A stretch of 38,609 nucleotides of DNA from an uncultured Prevotella sp. (GTDB lineage: Bacteria > Bacteroidota > Bacteroidia > Bacteroidales > Bacteroidaceae), in assembly GCA_905236165.1 (NCBI GenBank), contig CAJOOC010000058.1:1-38609 (forward strand). Direction: 5' to 3'. The notes below the pieces were generated by a model. That model did not search any database, was not told the origin of the DNA, and saw only the letters and a list, made by a program, of their open reading frames with translations. Both the position numbers and the translations under genes were made by a program. Positions 1-7,385 of the stretch are shown piece by piece; position 1 is the stretch's first letter; each line of letters starts with the position of its first letter.

Positions 1-30
1 AAACATGGAATACATAAAATCAGCAGTCTG

Positions 31-333
31 TCAGGCAATTACGGGAATAATCTCCACGTTCGTCTCACCCTTGATTTCTTGGTTATAATCCCCTATCGTC
101 GTCACCTTTCGTGTTCTATTCATATACGTAACCTCATCTGGAATAACGACATTACCTTTATATATATAATCAGAAGGATATCTAGCCACCTCCAGTTCCA
201 ATCCATCATTGATGTAATTGTAATAGATGGTTACGCCATCAGAATTCTTTACCTCAATGTCATAGGCAAAAGCCTTTGCTCCAACCATGCTCATAAGCAC
301 AGTGAGCAGAAATGTGAGTTTAATTTGTTTCAT
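31..333 (-). CDS. Truncated BspA-type secreted protein (N-terminal stub)
   Basis: This 100-residue product begins with a signal peptide (MKQIKLTFLL, cleavage probably near AFA-YD). It continues with the pattern typical of the N-terminus of BspA-like LRR_5 surface proteins of Prevotella: a short beta-strand lead-in, then GNVVIPDEVTYMNR followed by VTTIGD. In intact family members the IGD is followed by repeats with AF.GC and many further leucine-rich repeats. Here the frame reads only about 18 more residues and stops, so no complete repeat is present. It is most likely a remnant of a larger surface protein, or a very short secreted protein. No promoter of the TAnnTTTG type was seen directly upstream. 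The family assignment is inferred from the N-terminal pattern only. Confidence 0.5.
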   Translation of the reverse strand: MKQIKLTFLLTVLMSMVGAKAFAYDIEVKNSDGVTIYYNYINDGLELEVARYPSDYIYKGNVVIPDEVTYMNRTRKVTTIGDYNQEIKGETNVEIIPVIA

Positions 334-387
334 AATATTTGATCTTAGGCGAATAGGGACAGGAACTTTTTGCCCTTCCCTATCCCC

Positions 388-888
388 TCACTTTTTAGGT
401 TCCTCTTTGCGTACCCGCTTAACCGTATGTTTTATCTTACCTATGAAGAAGTTGATCTCCAATGAGGACTCGGTCTCTGCGGTCTGCAGGTCGGGCATCA
501 CAATGTCTGACAGGACTTCGCCAAAGTGTTGCATCTTGGTCTTCTGAACCTCCTTATCGGACTCGTTGTGCAGAGCCAGAAGCTCACGCTTCAACTCACG
601 GACCTTGGCAAAGGTCTCGATAATGGCGAATGTGACATTACGTGCCTTATCACCCTTCAAGATAGTAGCCAACATATATAAGCCACGATCGGTGAAGACT
701 TTGGTTGTGCTGCGGCTCTTAGGTGATACGTTTGTGGTCAAAACTTTTGATCGCAAATCACGTAACTCGCTCTTACTCAGCTCGAACATATAACGCGAAG
801 GGAACTTGTCAGGATTGTTGCGGACAGCCTGGTTCACCTCTCTGGTCTCCACACCATAAAGTGCAGCCACATCTGCATCTGCAATCAC
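388..888 (-). CDS. ORF6N domain protein, N-terminus probably disrupted
   Basis: Residues 1-100 match the ORF6N domain (KilA-N-like DNA-binding family of phages and accessory regions): ADVAALYGVETREVNQAV, then FPSRYMFELSKSE. A charged, probably coiled-coil tail follows. The listed start is a GTG at 888 inside the domain. Upstream in the same frame the first domain strand IAVIRDLQ is readable, preceded by a TAA (913-915), then another coding-like stretch (DLAKKNDTALAINIQKVED) and a TGA (973-975) next to an ATG. The original start was therefore probably near 978 and the gene carries stops in its N-terminus. It could be a pseudogene, or a shortened protein made from the internal GTG. Neighbours give no functional clue. 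The family is fairly clear, but its biochemical role is unknown. Confidence 0.6.
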   Translation of the reverse strand: MIADADVAALYGVETREVNQAVRNNPDKFPSRYMFELSKSELRDLRSKVLTTNVSPKSRSTTKVFTDRGLYMLATILKGDKARNVTFAIIETFAKVRELKRELLALHNESDKEVQKTKMQHFGEVLSDIVMPDLQTAETESSLEINFFIGKIKHTVKRVRKEEPKK

Positions 889-1175
889 TTGCAGATCCCG
901 GATGACGGCTATTTAGTCTTCTACCTTTTGGATGTTAATTGCCAATGCGGTATCGTTCTTCTTTGCTAGATCTCACATATAGATTGTTGTTCCTTTCCAG
1001 AAAGCCGGTCAAATATTTTGACCACCTCTACTTTTTCTTATCTGTCAAATTTCTCACTTGTTTTGTTGTAAAGCCCGTTTCTTTTGCAGGTCTGCAAATC
1101 AGCGGGACTCTTTGATCACTAAGTGATGACCGAACCGCCCCCTGATTTGCTTTAATACAATATGAAAGGTTGTGC
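889..1175. other. Gap between ORF6N gene and argF'
   Basis: The left third holds the disrupted N-terminal frame of the ORF6N gene (stops at 913-915 and 973-975 on the minus strand). The rest has no convincing gene. A small perfect inverted repeat, ATCAC-taa-GTGAT, lies near 1114-1126 downstream of argF'; without a clear T-run it is only a weak terminator candidate. Confidence 0.4.
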
Positions 1176-2150
1176 CTACAATGCTTCGAGCATGCGCTTT
1201 ATCACCACCTCGGCAGAGATTTCGCGGTTGGCGGCTTCGGGTATCACGAGTGAGTTGGGGCTCTCGATGACATCGTCGGTGACGATGAGTCCGCGACGCA
1301 CAGGGAGACAATGTAGGAACTGTCCGTTGTTGGTCCATGACATGTGCTCGGCATCGACGGTCCAATGGGCCATAGCCTTGTAGTCGTGCAGTATCTTGCC
1401 ATAGTCGGCAGGATTGGTGACGCCTGGGCAGCTCCAGTTCTTTGCATATATGAAGTCGGCACCTTCGAAGGCTTTCTTTTGGTCGTACTCCACCTGTGCC
1501 TGACCGATGAAGCGCGGGTCGAGTTCATAGCCTTCGGGATGGGTGATGACGAGGTCTACATCGGGTGCAGCGAGCATCCATTCTGCGAAGCTGTTTGGCA
1601 CGGCCTGAGGCAAGGAACGGCAGTGGGGTGCCCACGTTAGAACGGCCTTGACGCGCTCGGTGCGCTTATGCTCCTCTATGGTGAGAAGGTCGGCAAAGGC
1701 CTGCAGAGGGTGTACCGTCGCCGTCTCCATAGCGAAGACGGGCTTGCCGCTATACTGCACGAACTGGTTGACGATGGTCTCGGCATAGTCGTATTCACGG
1801 TCGGTGAGTCCGGCAAAGGAGCGAATACCTATAAGGTCGCAGAAGCTCCCCATGACGGGTATGGCCTCAAGGAGGTGCTCACTCTTGTCGCCGTCCATTA
1901 CGACGCCGCGCTCCGTCTCCAGTTTCCATGCTCCGGCATTGACATCGAGCACGATGACGTTCATGCCGAGGTTCATGGCTGCCTTCTGCGTGGAGAGGCG
2001 AGTGCGGAGCGAATTATTGAAGAATACCATCAGGAGCGTCTTGTTCTTGCCAAGATGCTGAAAGGCATAGCGGTCTTTCTTTACCTGACGTGCCTCATCG
2101 AGGGCGGTGGTGATGTCGCCGAGGTCTTTTGCGTTGAAGAAAGTTTTCAT
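1176..2150 (-). CDS. argF': N-succinylornithine (or N-acetylornithine) carbamoyltransferase
   Basis: This 324-residue transcarbamylase acts in arginine synthesis; Bacteroidetes carbamoylate an N-acylated ornithine rather than ornithine. The carbamoyl-phosphate motif is SLRTR (residues 47-51, in NNSLRTRLST). The C-terminal HCLPVRR motif is present, as are QAVPNSFAEW and the family's LETERGVVMDGDK segment. As I recall the Bacteroides fragilis enzyme, it aligns without gaps through residue 100 and has Pro90 as the residue that selects N-succinyl over N-acetyl ornithine. Here residue 90 is Ser (codon AGT at 1881-1883 read on the minus strand). The proline-rich loop is also altered (APHCRSLPQ rather than APHPRPLPQ). 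The family is certain, but the acyl preference is open. A TAnnTTTG promoter lies about 75 nt upstream, divergent from folP. Confidence 0.93.
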   Translation of the reverse strand: MKTFFNAKDLGDITTALDEARQVKKDRYAFQHLGKNKTLLMVFFNNSLRTRLSTQKAAMNLGMNVIVLDVNAGAWKLETERGVVMDGDKSEHLLEAIPVMGSFCDLIGIRSFAGLTDREYDYAETIVNQFVQYSGKPVFAMETATVHPLQAFADLLTIEEHKRTERVKAVLTWAPHCRSLPQAVPNSFAEWMLAAPDVDLVITHPEGYELDPRFIGQAQVEYDQKKAFEGADFIYAKNWSCPGVTNPADYGKILHDYKAMAHWTVDAEHMSWTNNGQFLHCLPVRRGLIVTDDVIESPNSLVIPEAANREISAEVVIKRMLEAL

Positions 2151-2225
2151 ATCTTACATTAATGTTATTGTACCTTATTATGTATGGAAGGGAAAGAAAA
2201 TAAAGAGGTTTCCCCGTTCAGTGTG

Positions 2226-2258
2226 CAAAATTAGCACTTTTTTTTGGGAAAAGAGCAA
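2226..2258 (-). promoter_or_regulatory. argF' promoter, Bacteroidetes type
   Basis: On the minus strand TAATTTTG (2226-2233) fits the -7 consensus TAnnTTTG. A TTG (2256-2258) lies 22 nt upstream, slightly longer than the usual 19-21. The start codon follows about 75 nt downstream. Confidence 0.5.
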
Positions 2259-2286
2259 AAACTATTCTTAAATAACAAAAAAATGC

Positions 2287-2317
2287 TTGCGTAAATGCAA
2301 AATTATTGTTACTTTTG
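2287..2317 (+). promoter_or_regulatory. folP promoter, Bacteroidetes type
   Basis: TTG at 2287-2289, a 20-nt spacer, then TACTTTTG at 2310-2317, a full match to TTG-N19-21-TAnnTTTG. Transcription should begin around 2322-2325, which excludes the in-frame ATG at 2295 as the folP start. Confidence 0.7.
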
Positions 2318-2324
2318 TACGCCA

Positions 2325-3125
2325 ATGGATATTATGTCGCCACAACAGACTATGCAAAACCAAGAAGCCCGGCCTCATGTGATGGGTATTCTCAACTGCA
2401 CTCCCGACTCATTCTTCGCAGGCAGCCGGAAGCAGACGGAGCAGGAGATAGCCTCTCGGGCCACTGCCATCCTTGAAGAAGGTGGCGACATCATCGACGT
2501 TGGAGCATACTCCACCCGCCCGGGTGCTACCGAGGTGAGTCTTGAGGAGGAGATGAGGCGCATGCGCCACGCCCTTCAGGTGATACATCGCGAGCAGCCC
2601 AGCGCCACGCTGAGCATCGACACGTTCAGGCCGGAGGTGGCCCGCATGGCTGTGGAGGAGTATGGGGCACAGATTATCAACGATGTCTCTGAGGGTATGT
2701 ACCTGGAGGAGATGGCAGCCATAGGAGTGACCTACGTGCTGATGTCGGTGCAGCCCGACATGCCCTCGACGCTGCAGGTCTTCCGCGAGAAGGTGGCGCG
2801 GCTGAGGCAAAGCGGTTGCAACAGCATCATCCTCGACCCGGGCTTCGGCTTCGGCAAAGACGTCATTGACGGCAACTATGCCATGCTTCGGCAACTTCAC
2901 GAGGTGAAGGAGTCATTCCCCGAATTGTCCCTCTTGGCAGGGATGAGCCGCAAAAGAATGGTGTGGCAGCTCTTAGGATGCCAGCCCGAGGATGATGCCG
3001 CCCTGCACGGCACGCTACTGCTGAATGCCATAGCCCTGCAACAGGGAGCAGACATCCTGAGGGTACACGATGTGAAGGCGGTTGCCGACACAGTAAAGAT
3101 AATGCGCCAGTTCTCTTTTTGTTAA
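2325..3125 (+). CDS. folP: Dihydropteroate synthase
   Basis: The enzyme condenses p-aminobenzoate with dihydropterin pyrophosphate in folate synthesis and is the sulfonamide target. The TIM-barrel motifs are in order: MGILNCTPDSFF (pterin and pyrophosphate loop), DVGAYSTRPGA, SIDTFRPEVA, INDVSEG, ILDPGFGFGKD, GMSRKRM and the terminal RVHDV. The frame is open from an ATG at 2295, but the promoter -7 element lies at 2310-2317. The start is therefore placed at 2325 (MDIM) or further in, at 2334 or 2352; the last would leave a leader of about 28 nt. The gene is followed at once by cdaA, a pairing common in Bacteroidetes. All catalytic segments are intact and length is normal (about 266 residues). 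Confidence 0.95.
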   Translation: MDIMSPQQTMQNQEARPHVMGILNCTPDSFFAGSRKQTEQEIASRATAILEEGGDIIDVGAYSTRPGATEVSLEEEMRRMRHALQVIHREQPSATLSIDTFRPEVARMAVEEYGAQIINDVSEGMYLEEMAAIGVTYVLMSVQPDMPSTLQVFREKVARLRQSGCNSIILDPGFGFGKDVIDGNYAMLRQLHEVKESFPELSLLAGMSRKRMVWQLLGCQPEDDAALHGTLLLNAIALQQGADILRVHDVKAVADTVKIMRQFSFC

Positions 3126-3153
3126 TTTGTTAATTCGTTAATTTGTTAATTCG
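3121..3153. repeat. Short tandem TTAATTYG repeat
   Basis: Four near-identical 8-9 nt units of the form gTTAATTYG overlap the folP stop codon and fill the gap up to cdaA. A related run occurs at 9671-9690 between the SGNH and DUF1460 genes. In both places a unit supplies the upstream gene's TAA stop. Confidence 0.6.
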
Positions 3154-3156
3154 ACT

Positions 3157-3930
3157 TTGTTTTTCTCTTTCGGCATAAAGGACGCCATAGACATACTGCT
3201 CGTAGCAGTGCTGCTCTACTACATCTACCGGTTCATGCGCGAGTCGCGAACCAGTAACGTGTTCAGCGGAGTGCTGGCCTTCATCATTATGTGGCTCGTA
3301 GTAGCCAAGGTGCTCGACATGCGCATGATGGGAGCCCTGCTCGACCAGTTCTTCAACGTGGGAGTGCTGGCACTCATCATTCTCTTTCAGGAGGAGATTA
3401 GGAAATTCCTCTTCCGCCTGGGAGAGCAGCAGCGCCTGCGTGCCATCTTTAACTGGTTTGTGAAGAAGGAGGAGGACATCGACAGCGTAGACCGCAAGAC
3501 CATCCTCCCCATCGTCATGGCCTGCATCAATATGGGCAAGGCAAAATGCGGAGCGCTGATAGTGATAGAGCGCGGCACGCCCCTTGACGACATCGTGGAA
3601 ACGGGCGACAAGGTGGATGCCAACATCAACCAGCGCCTCATAGAGAACATCTTCTTCAAGAACTCCCCCCTGCACGATGGTGCATTGATAATAAGCAAGA
3701 AGCGCATCAAGGCCGCTGGCTGCATACTGCCCGTGAGCCATAACCTCGACATCCCCCGCGAACTGGGCCTCAGACACCGTGCCGCTATGGGCATCTCGCA
3801 GGAGTCTGACGCCCTGGCCATCGTAGTGTCAGAAGAGACGGGGCGCATCTCCGCCGCCGTAAGGAGCCAGTTCAGGCTGCGCCTCTCAGCAGAACAGTTG
3901 GAGGCTTTACTGACAGAAGAATTGCAATAG
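3157..3930 (+). CDS. cdaA: Diadenylate cyclase CdaA
   Basis: This membrane-bound enzyme makes c-di-AMP from two ATP. It is 257 residues long with three N-terminal membrane helices (roughly residues 10-27, 35-52 and 66-78) and a DisA_N/DAC domain from about residue 105. The catalytic motifs DGA (174-176, in LHDGALI) and RHR (206-208, in GLRHRAA) are both intact. The TTG start is chosen because the family pattern MFxxFGIKDxIDILLVA then aligns from residue 1; no in-frame ATG precedes it. It follows folP by about 30 nt and is probably co-transcribed from the folP promoter. c-di-AMP usually governs osmolyte and cell-wall homeostasis; that role here is by family, not by sequence. Confidence 0.93.
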   Translation: MFFSFGIKDAIDILLVAVLLYYIYRFMRESRTSNVFSGVLAFIIMWLVVAKVLDMRMMGALLDQFFNVGVLALIILFQEEIRKFLFRLGEQQRLRAIFNWFVKKEEDIDSVDRKTILPIVMACINMGKAKCGALIVIERGTPLDDIVETGDKVDANINQRLIENIFFKNSPLHDGALIISKKRIKAAGCILPVSHNLDIPRELGLRHRAAMGISQESDALAIVVSEETGRISAAVRSQFRLRLSAEQLEALLTEELQ

Positions 3931-3975
3931 CATTTATTCATATACTTAATATTCATTCAATAACCCATTAAAACT

Positions 3976-4986
3976 ATGAGCTTAATTGAACAGATTGTAG
4001 CGCGCGCAAAGGCAAACAAGCAGCGCATCGTGCTCCCTGAAGCAGAAGAGGAGCGCACACTCATTGCAGCCGACAAGGTGCTGGAGCAGGAGATAGCAGA
4101 CCTTATCCTCATCGGCAACCCCGCAAAGGTAGAGGCTCTGGCCAAGGAGCATGACCTGAAGAATATCGGCAAGGCAACACTCATCGACCCCGAGAACTAC
4201 GAGAAGTCTGAAGAGCTGGCACAGCTGCTGCAGAAGCTTCGCGAGAAGAAGGGCATGACAATAGAGAAGGCTCGCGAGCTGGTTAAGAACCCACTCTATC
4301 TGGGCTGTATGATTATCAAGACGGAAGGTGCCGACGGCCAGATCTCTGGTGCTCTGTCAACAACCGGCGACACGCTGCGCCCTGCACTGCAGATTATCAA
4401 GACCGCTCCCGGCATCACATGCGTCAGCGGTGCTATGCTGATGATTACCGACAAACCCGAATATGGAGAGAATGGCGTGCTGGTATTTGCCGACGTTGCC
4501 GTTACCCCAATGCCCGATGCCAACCAGCTGGGACAGATAGCTGTCTGCACCGCTCAAACGGCTCGCTCGGTGGCAGGCTTCGATGATCCACGCGTGGCTA
4601 TGTGCTCCTTCTCCACGAAGGGCTCTGCGGCCCATGAGGTAGTGGACAAGGTGGTAGAGGCTACGAAGATTGCCAAGGAGCTTGACCCATCACTCAAGGT
4701 GGACGGCGAGCTGCAAGCTGACGCAGCACTCGTGCCTGGCGTAGGCTCGAAGAAGGCTCCCGGCTCAGAGATAGCAGGCAAGGCCAACGTGCTCGTATTC
4801 CCTAACCTGGAAGTGGGCAACATCGGCTACAAACTCGTGCAGCGTCTCGCTGGCGCAACAGCCCTCGGCCCAATCCTCCAGGGCATAGCACGCCCCGTCA
4901 ACGACCTCTCACGCGGTTGCTCCGTAGAAGACATCGTCAACCTCGTAGCCATCACAGCCTGCCAGGCCATGGACGCTAAGAAGTGA
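3976..4986 (+). CDS. pta: Phosphate acetyltransferase
   Basis: The enzyme interconverts acetyl-CoA and acetyl phosphate in the Pta-AckA acetate pathway, which yields ATP in fermentation. At 336 residues it is the short form consisting of the catalytic domain only, lacking the N-terminal regulatory domain of the long enterobacterial type. Typical segments are IVLPEAEEERTL (residue 18 on), GALSTTGDTLRPAL, MCSFSTKGSA, DGELQADAALVP, NVLVFPNLEVGNIGYKL and a terminal ARPVNDLSRGCSVEDIV. It starts 45 nt after cdaA, with no TAnnTTTG element seen in that gap. It is followed by ackA across a 256-nt spacer that carries a long inverted repeat. Confidence 0.95.
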   Translation: MSLIEQIVARAKANKQRIVLPEAEEERTLIAADKVLEQEIADLILIGNPAKVEALAKEHDLKNIGKATLIDPENYEKSEELAQLLQKLREKKGMTIEKARELVKNPLYLGCMIIKTEGADGQISGALSTTGDTLRPALQIIKTAPGITCVSGAMLMITDKPEYGENGVLVFADVAVTPMPDANQLGQIAVCTAQTARSVAGFDDPRVAMCSFSTKGSAAHEVVDKVVEATKIAKELDPSLKVDGELQADAALVPGVGSKKAPGSEIAGKANVLVFPNLEVGNIGYKLVQRLAGATALGPILQGIARPVNDLSRGCSVEDIVNLVAITACQAMDAKK

Positions 4987-5032
4987 AGACACTGAACCTT
5001 TTACTTGGACAGAAATTATAATAATTAATATT

Positions 5033-5194
5033 GAAAGAAATTGGAATAATAAGAATAATTTCCTAACGGAAGTAGCTCGGTGCTTATCTTCACTTTGTGA
5101 TATAACAGCAATGACGCGACAAGAGTATAAGGATATACTACAAGATGTACATTGATTACTAATAATAATTATTCTAATTATTCCAATTTCTTTC
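5033..5194. repeat. 162-bp element with 28-nt inverted repeats between pta and ackA
   Basis: The arms 5033-5060 and 5167-5194 match as inverted repeats at 27 of 28 positions. They enclose 106 nt that hold only a 14-codon frame (5111-5155, MTRQEYKDILQDVH). The arms are A/T-rich (GAAAGAAATTGGAATAA). It could be a small MITE-like insertion or a long-range RNA hairpin between two genes of one pathway. No target-site duplication was evident by eye. Confidence 0.6.
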
Positions 5195-5242
5195 CTTTTC
5201 AGTCTGTGACTATTTCTTTCTAATTTACCACAATTACTTATT

Positions 5243-6436
5243 ATGAAGATACTTGTTTTGAACTGCGGTTCATCGAGCATTAAGTATGCTCTCTACAACA
5301 TGGACGACAACAGCGTCATGACGAGTGGCGGCGCAGAGCGCGTGGGCCTCGATGGTGCTTTTGTCAAAGTAAAGCTCGCTAATGGCGAGAAGAAACAGAT
5401 TATGCACGATATCCCCGAGCATACAGAGGGCGTGAAGTTTATCTTCTCACTGCTCACCGATCCCGAGATAGGTGTCATCAAGAGCCTCGACGAGATTGAT
5501 GCCGTGGGACATCGCATGGTGCATGGCGGCGAGAAGTTTGCCGAGTCAGTAGTCATCACCCCCGAGGTGGTTGAAGCCTTCGAGGCTGTCAGCGACCTGG
5601 CTCCGCTCCATAACCCCGCAAACATGAAGGGTGTCAACGCAGTATCAGAGCTCATGCCCGGCCTGCCACAGGTGGGTGTCTTCGATACTGCCTTCCATCA
5701 GACCATGCCTCCAAAGGCATATATGTATGCCGTGCCTTATGAGCTGTATGAGAAGTATGGCGTGCGTCGCTATGGCTTCCACGGCACCTCACACCGCTAC
5801 GTCAGCAAGCGTGCCTGCGAGTTCCTCGGAATACCACAGGAGGGTTGCAAGATGGTTACCGCACACATCGGTAACGGTGGTTCGCTGGCTGCCGTTGTTG
5901 ACGGCAAGTGTGTAGACACCACGATGGGTCTCACTCCTCTGGAGGGTGTCATGATGGGTACCCGCTCAGGCGACATCGACGGTGGTGCCGTGACATTCAT
6001 CCAGAAGAAGCTGGGGTTGGATGCTGACGGTATCTCCAACCTGCTGAACAAGAAGTCGGGTGTGCAGGGCCTCTGCGGATTCTCTGACATGCGCGACGTG
6101 GCTAACGCTGCCGACAACGGTGACCAGAAGGCACTCGTGGCAGAGCAGTCATATTTCTATCGCATCAAGAAGTATATCGGTGCATACGCTGCTGCAATGG
6201 GCGGCATCGACGTTCTCGTGTTCACCGCCGGCGTGGGCGAGAACCAGTCAAGCATGCGCGAGGCAGCCTGCGAGGGCATGGAGTTCATGGGCATCAAGCT
6301 CGACAAGGATGTTAACAACCAGATCCACGGCAAGGAAGCCGTCATCTCTACTCCAGACTCAAAGGTTAAGGTAGTAGTTATCCCAACCGACGAGGAGCTG
6401 ATGATTGCCACCGACACAATGGCTCTCGTGAAGTAA
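5243..6436 (+). CDS. ackA: Acetate kinase
   Basis: The enzyme makes ATP and acetate from acetyl phosphate. It is 397 residues long, with the ASKHA-fold motifs in order: VLNCGSSSIKY at the N-terminus, GHRMVHGGE, FDTAFHQTMP, RRYGFHGTSHRYVS, AHIGNGGSLAAV, GVMMGTRSGDIDGG, and FTAGVGENQSSMRE near the C-terminus. No expected catalytic residue appears missing. It follows pta at a distance of 256 nt. A strong hairpin terminator lies about 55 nt downstream and faces the convergent rubrerythrin gene. No clear TAnnTTTG promoter was found in the pta-ackA spacer, so read-through from pta is likely, subject to the inverted repeat between them. Confidence 0.96.
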   Translation: MKILVLNCGSSSIKYALYNMDDNSVMTSGGAERVGLDGAFVKVKLANGEKKQIMHDIPEHTEGVKFIFSLLTDPEIGVIKSLDEIDAVGHRMVHGGEKFAESVVITPEVVEAFEAVSDLAPLHNPANMKGVNAVSELMPGLPQVGVFDTAFHQTMPPKAYMYAVPYELYEKYGVRRYGFHGTSHRYVSKRACEFLGIPQEGCKMVTAHIGNGGSLAAVVDGKCVDTTMGLTPLEGVMMGTRSGDIDGGAVTFIQKKLGLDADGISNLLNKKSGVQGLCGFSDMRDVANAADNGDQKALVAEQSYFYRIKKYIGAYAAAMGGIDVLVFTAGVGENQSSMREAACEGMEFMGIKLDKDVNNQIHGKEAVISTPDSKVKVVVIPTDEELMIATDTMALVK

Positions 6437-6490
6437 TAACCATCAAAAGCAATAGGCGGGGACCACATTTATTTCACGCCTTAAAATGAT

Positions 6491-6535
6491 AAAGCAACCC
6501 CCTGCAGGTGCAATGCCTACAGGGGGTTAGCTTTT
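6491..6535. terminator. Bidirectional terminator between ackA and rubrerythrin
   Basis: GC-AACCCCCTGCAGG and CCTACAGGGGGTT-AGC form a stem of about 14 bp (one bulge, one wobble) with a 7-nt loop. TTTTT follows on the plus strand; an A-rich stretch on the left serves the minus-strand gene. Confidence 0.85.
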
Positions 6536-6594
6536 TATATATAAATAAGGTATAGGGAACAGGTCGCTCCCCTACCCAGTTCTTGTGCTGCGGC

Positions 6595-7152
6595 TTACTT
6601 GAAGTAGCGGTTGAAGAGTCCCTCGAAGCCCTTACCGTGACGAGCCTCATCCTTCGCCATCTCATGAACGGTATCGTGGATGGCATCCCAACCTGCTGCC
6701 TTGGCATTCTTGGCAATGCGGAATTTATCCTCGCAGGCACCTGCCTCAGCATTCATACGCTTCTCAAGGTTGGTCTTGGTATCCCAAACCACATCACCCA
6801 GCAGCTCTGCAAACTTGCTGGCATGCTCTGCCTCTTCCCATGCATAGCGCTTGAAAGCCTCTGCTACCTCGGGATAGCCCTCACGGTCTGCCTGACGGCT
6901 CATGGCCAGATACATACCGACCTCTGTGCACTCGCCCAACCAATGGGCATTGAGATCCTTACGCATCTCTTCGTCAATACCGTAGTCGTTGGCAATGCCT
7001 ATAACATGCTCCTGAACAAACTGGATGCCACCAACCTGCTCCTCAAGCTCCTTAAACTTTGATGCCGGAACACCACACTGTGGGCACTTTGCAGGAGCCT
7101 CGTCGCCTTCATGAACGTAACCGCATACGGTACAGATGAATTTCTTTTTCAT
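6595..7152 (-). CDS. rbr: Reverse rubrerythrin (rubredoxin domain first)
   Basis: The 185-residue protein has an N-terminal rubredoxin-like iron site with Cys7, Cys10, Cys23 and Cys26 ([21 protein letters not shown]). A ferritin-like diiron four-helix domain follows, with helix motifs [22 protein letters not shown] and [10 protein letters not shown] supplying the Glu and His ligands. This order is that of reverse rubrerythrins, which reduce peroxide (and oxygen) in anaerobes. The frame is open upstream, but MKKKF at 7152 is chosen because the rubredoxin domain starts there and a promoter lies at 7212-7241. The divergent neighbour is a flavodiiron protein, suggesting an oxygen and peroxide defence pair. 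Confidence 0.93.
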   Translation of the reverse strand: MKKKFICTVCGYVHEGDEAPAKCPQCGVPASKFKELEEQVGGIQFVQEHVIGIANDYGIDEEMRKDLNAHWLGECTEVGMYLAMSRQADREGYPEVAEAFKRYAWEEAEHASKFAELLGDVVWDTKTNLEKRMNAEAGACEDKFRIAKNAKAAGWDAIHDTVHEMAKDEARHGKGFEGLFNRYFK

Positions 7153-7211
7153 AGTTCTTCTAATTTTGTTAATTGATAAAGTATTTATAATGTCCTTGTA
7201 GGTTTCGTTGG

Positions 7212-7241
7212 CAAAGATACGAAGATTTTTCTGTATTTCAA
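7212..7241 (-). promoter_or_regulatory. Rubrerythrin promoter, Bacteroidetes type
   Basis: Minus strand: TTG (7239-7241), 19-nt spacer, TATCTTTG (7212-7219). This leaves a leader of about 55 nt before the ATG at 7152. Confidence 0.65.
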
Positions 7242-7316
7242 CATCACAGAACCGCACCTATTCACTTTTTAAGAATTTATAACTAAAAAGAATTACCCTA
7301 ATAGCGTTTTTTTTCG

Positions 7317-7324
7317 TATCTTTG
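7317..7324 (+). promoter_or_regulatory. Flavodiiron gene -7 element
   Basis: TATCTTTG matches TAnnTTTG and is identical to the -7 element of the divergent rubrerythrin promoter. No good TTG lies 19-21 nt upstream. The start codon follows about 60 nt downstream. Confidence 0.5.
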
Positions 7325-7385
7325 CGACTAAATTCAGAAAAAGGAAGTCCGATAAACAACAAAACCAAACAACAAAACTATACTT

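Noticed and set aside
334..387. Weak ATAGGGA/TCCCTAT inverted pair after the ORF6N gene
   Set aside because: The stem is short with a 17-nt loop and the following T-run is not in terminator position.
1668..2162. 164-codon frame on the plus strand opposite argF'
   Set aside because: It is the antisense of a clearly recognised enzyme gene.
5111..5155. 14-codon frame MTRQEYKDILQDVH between the inverted repeats
   Set aside because: Too short to support as a gene; noted only as the sole frame in the element.
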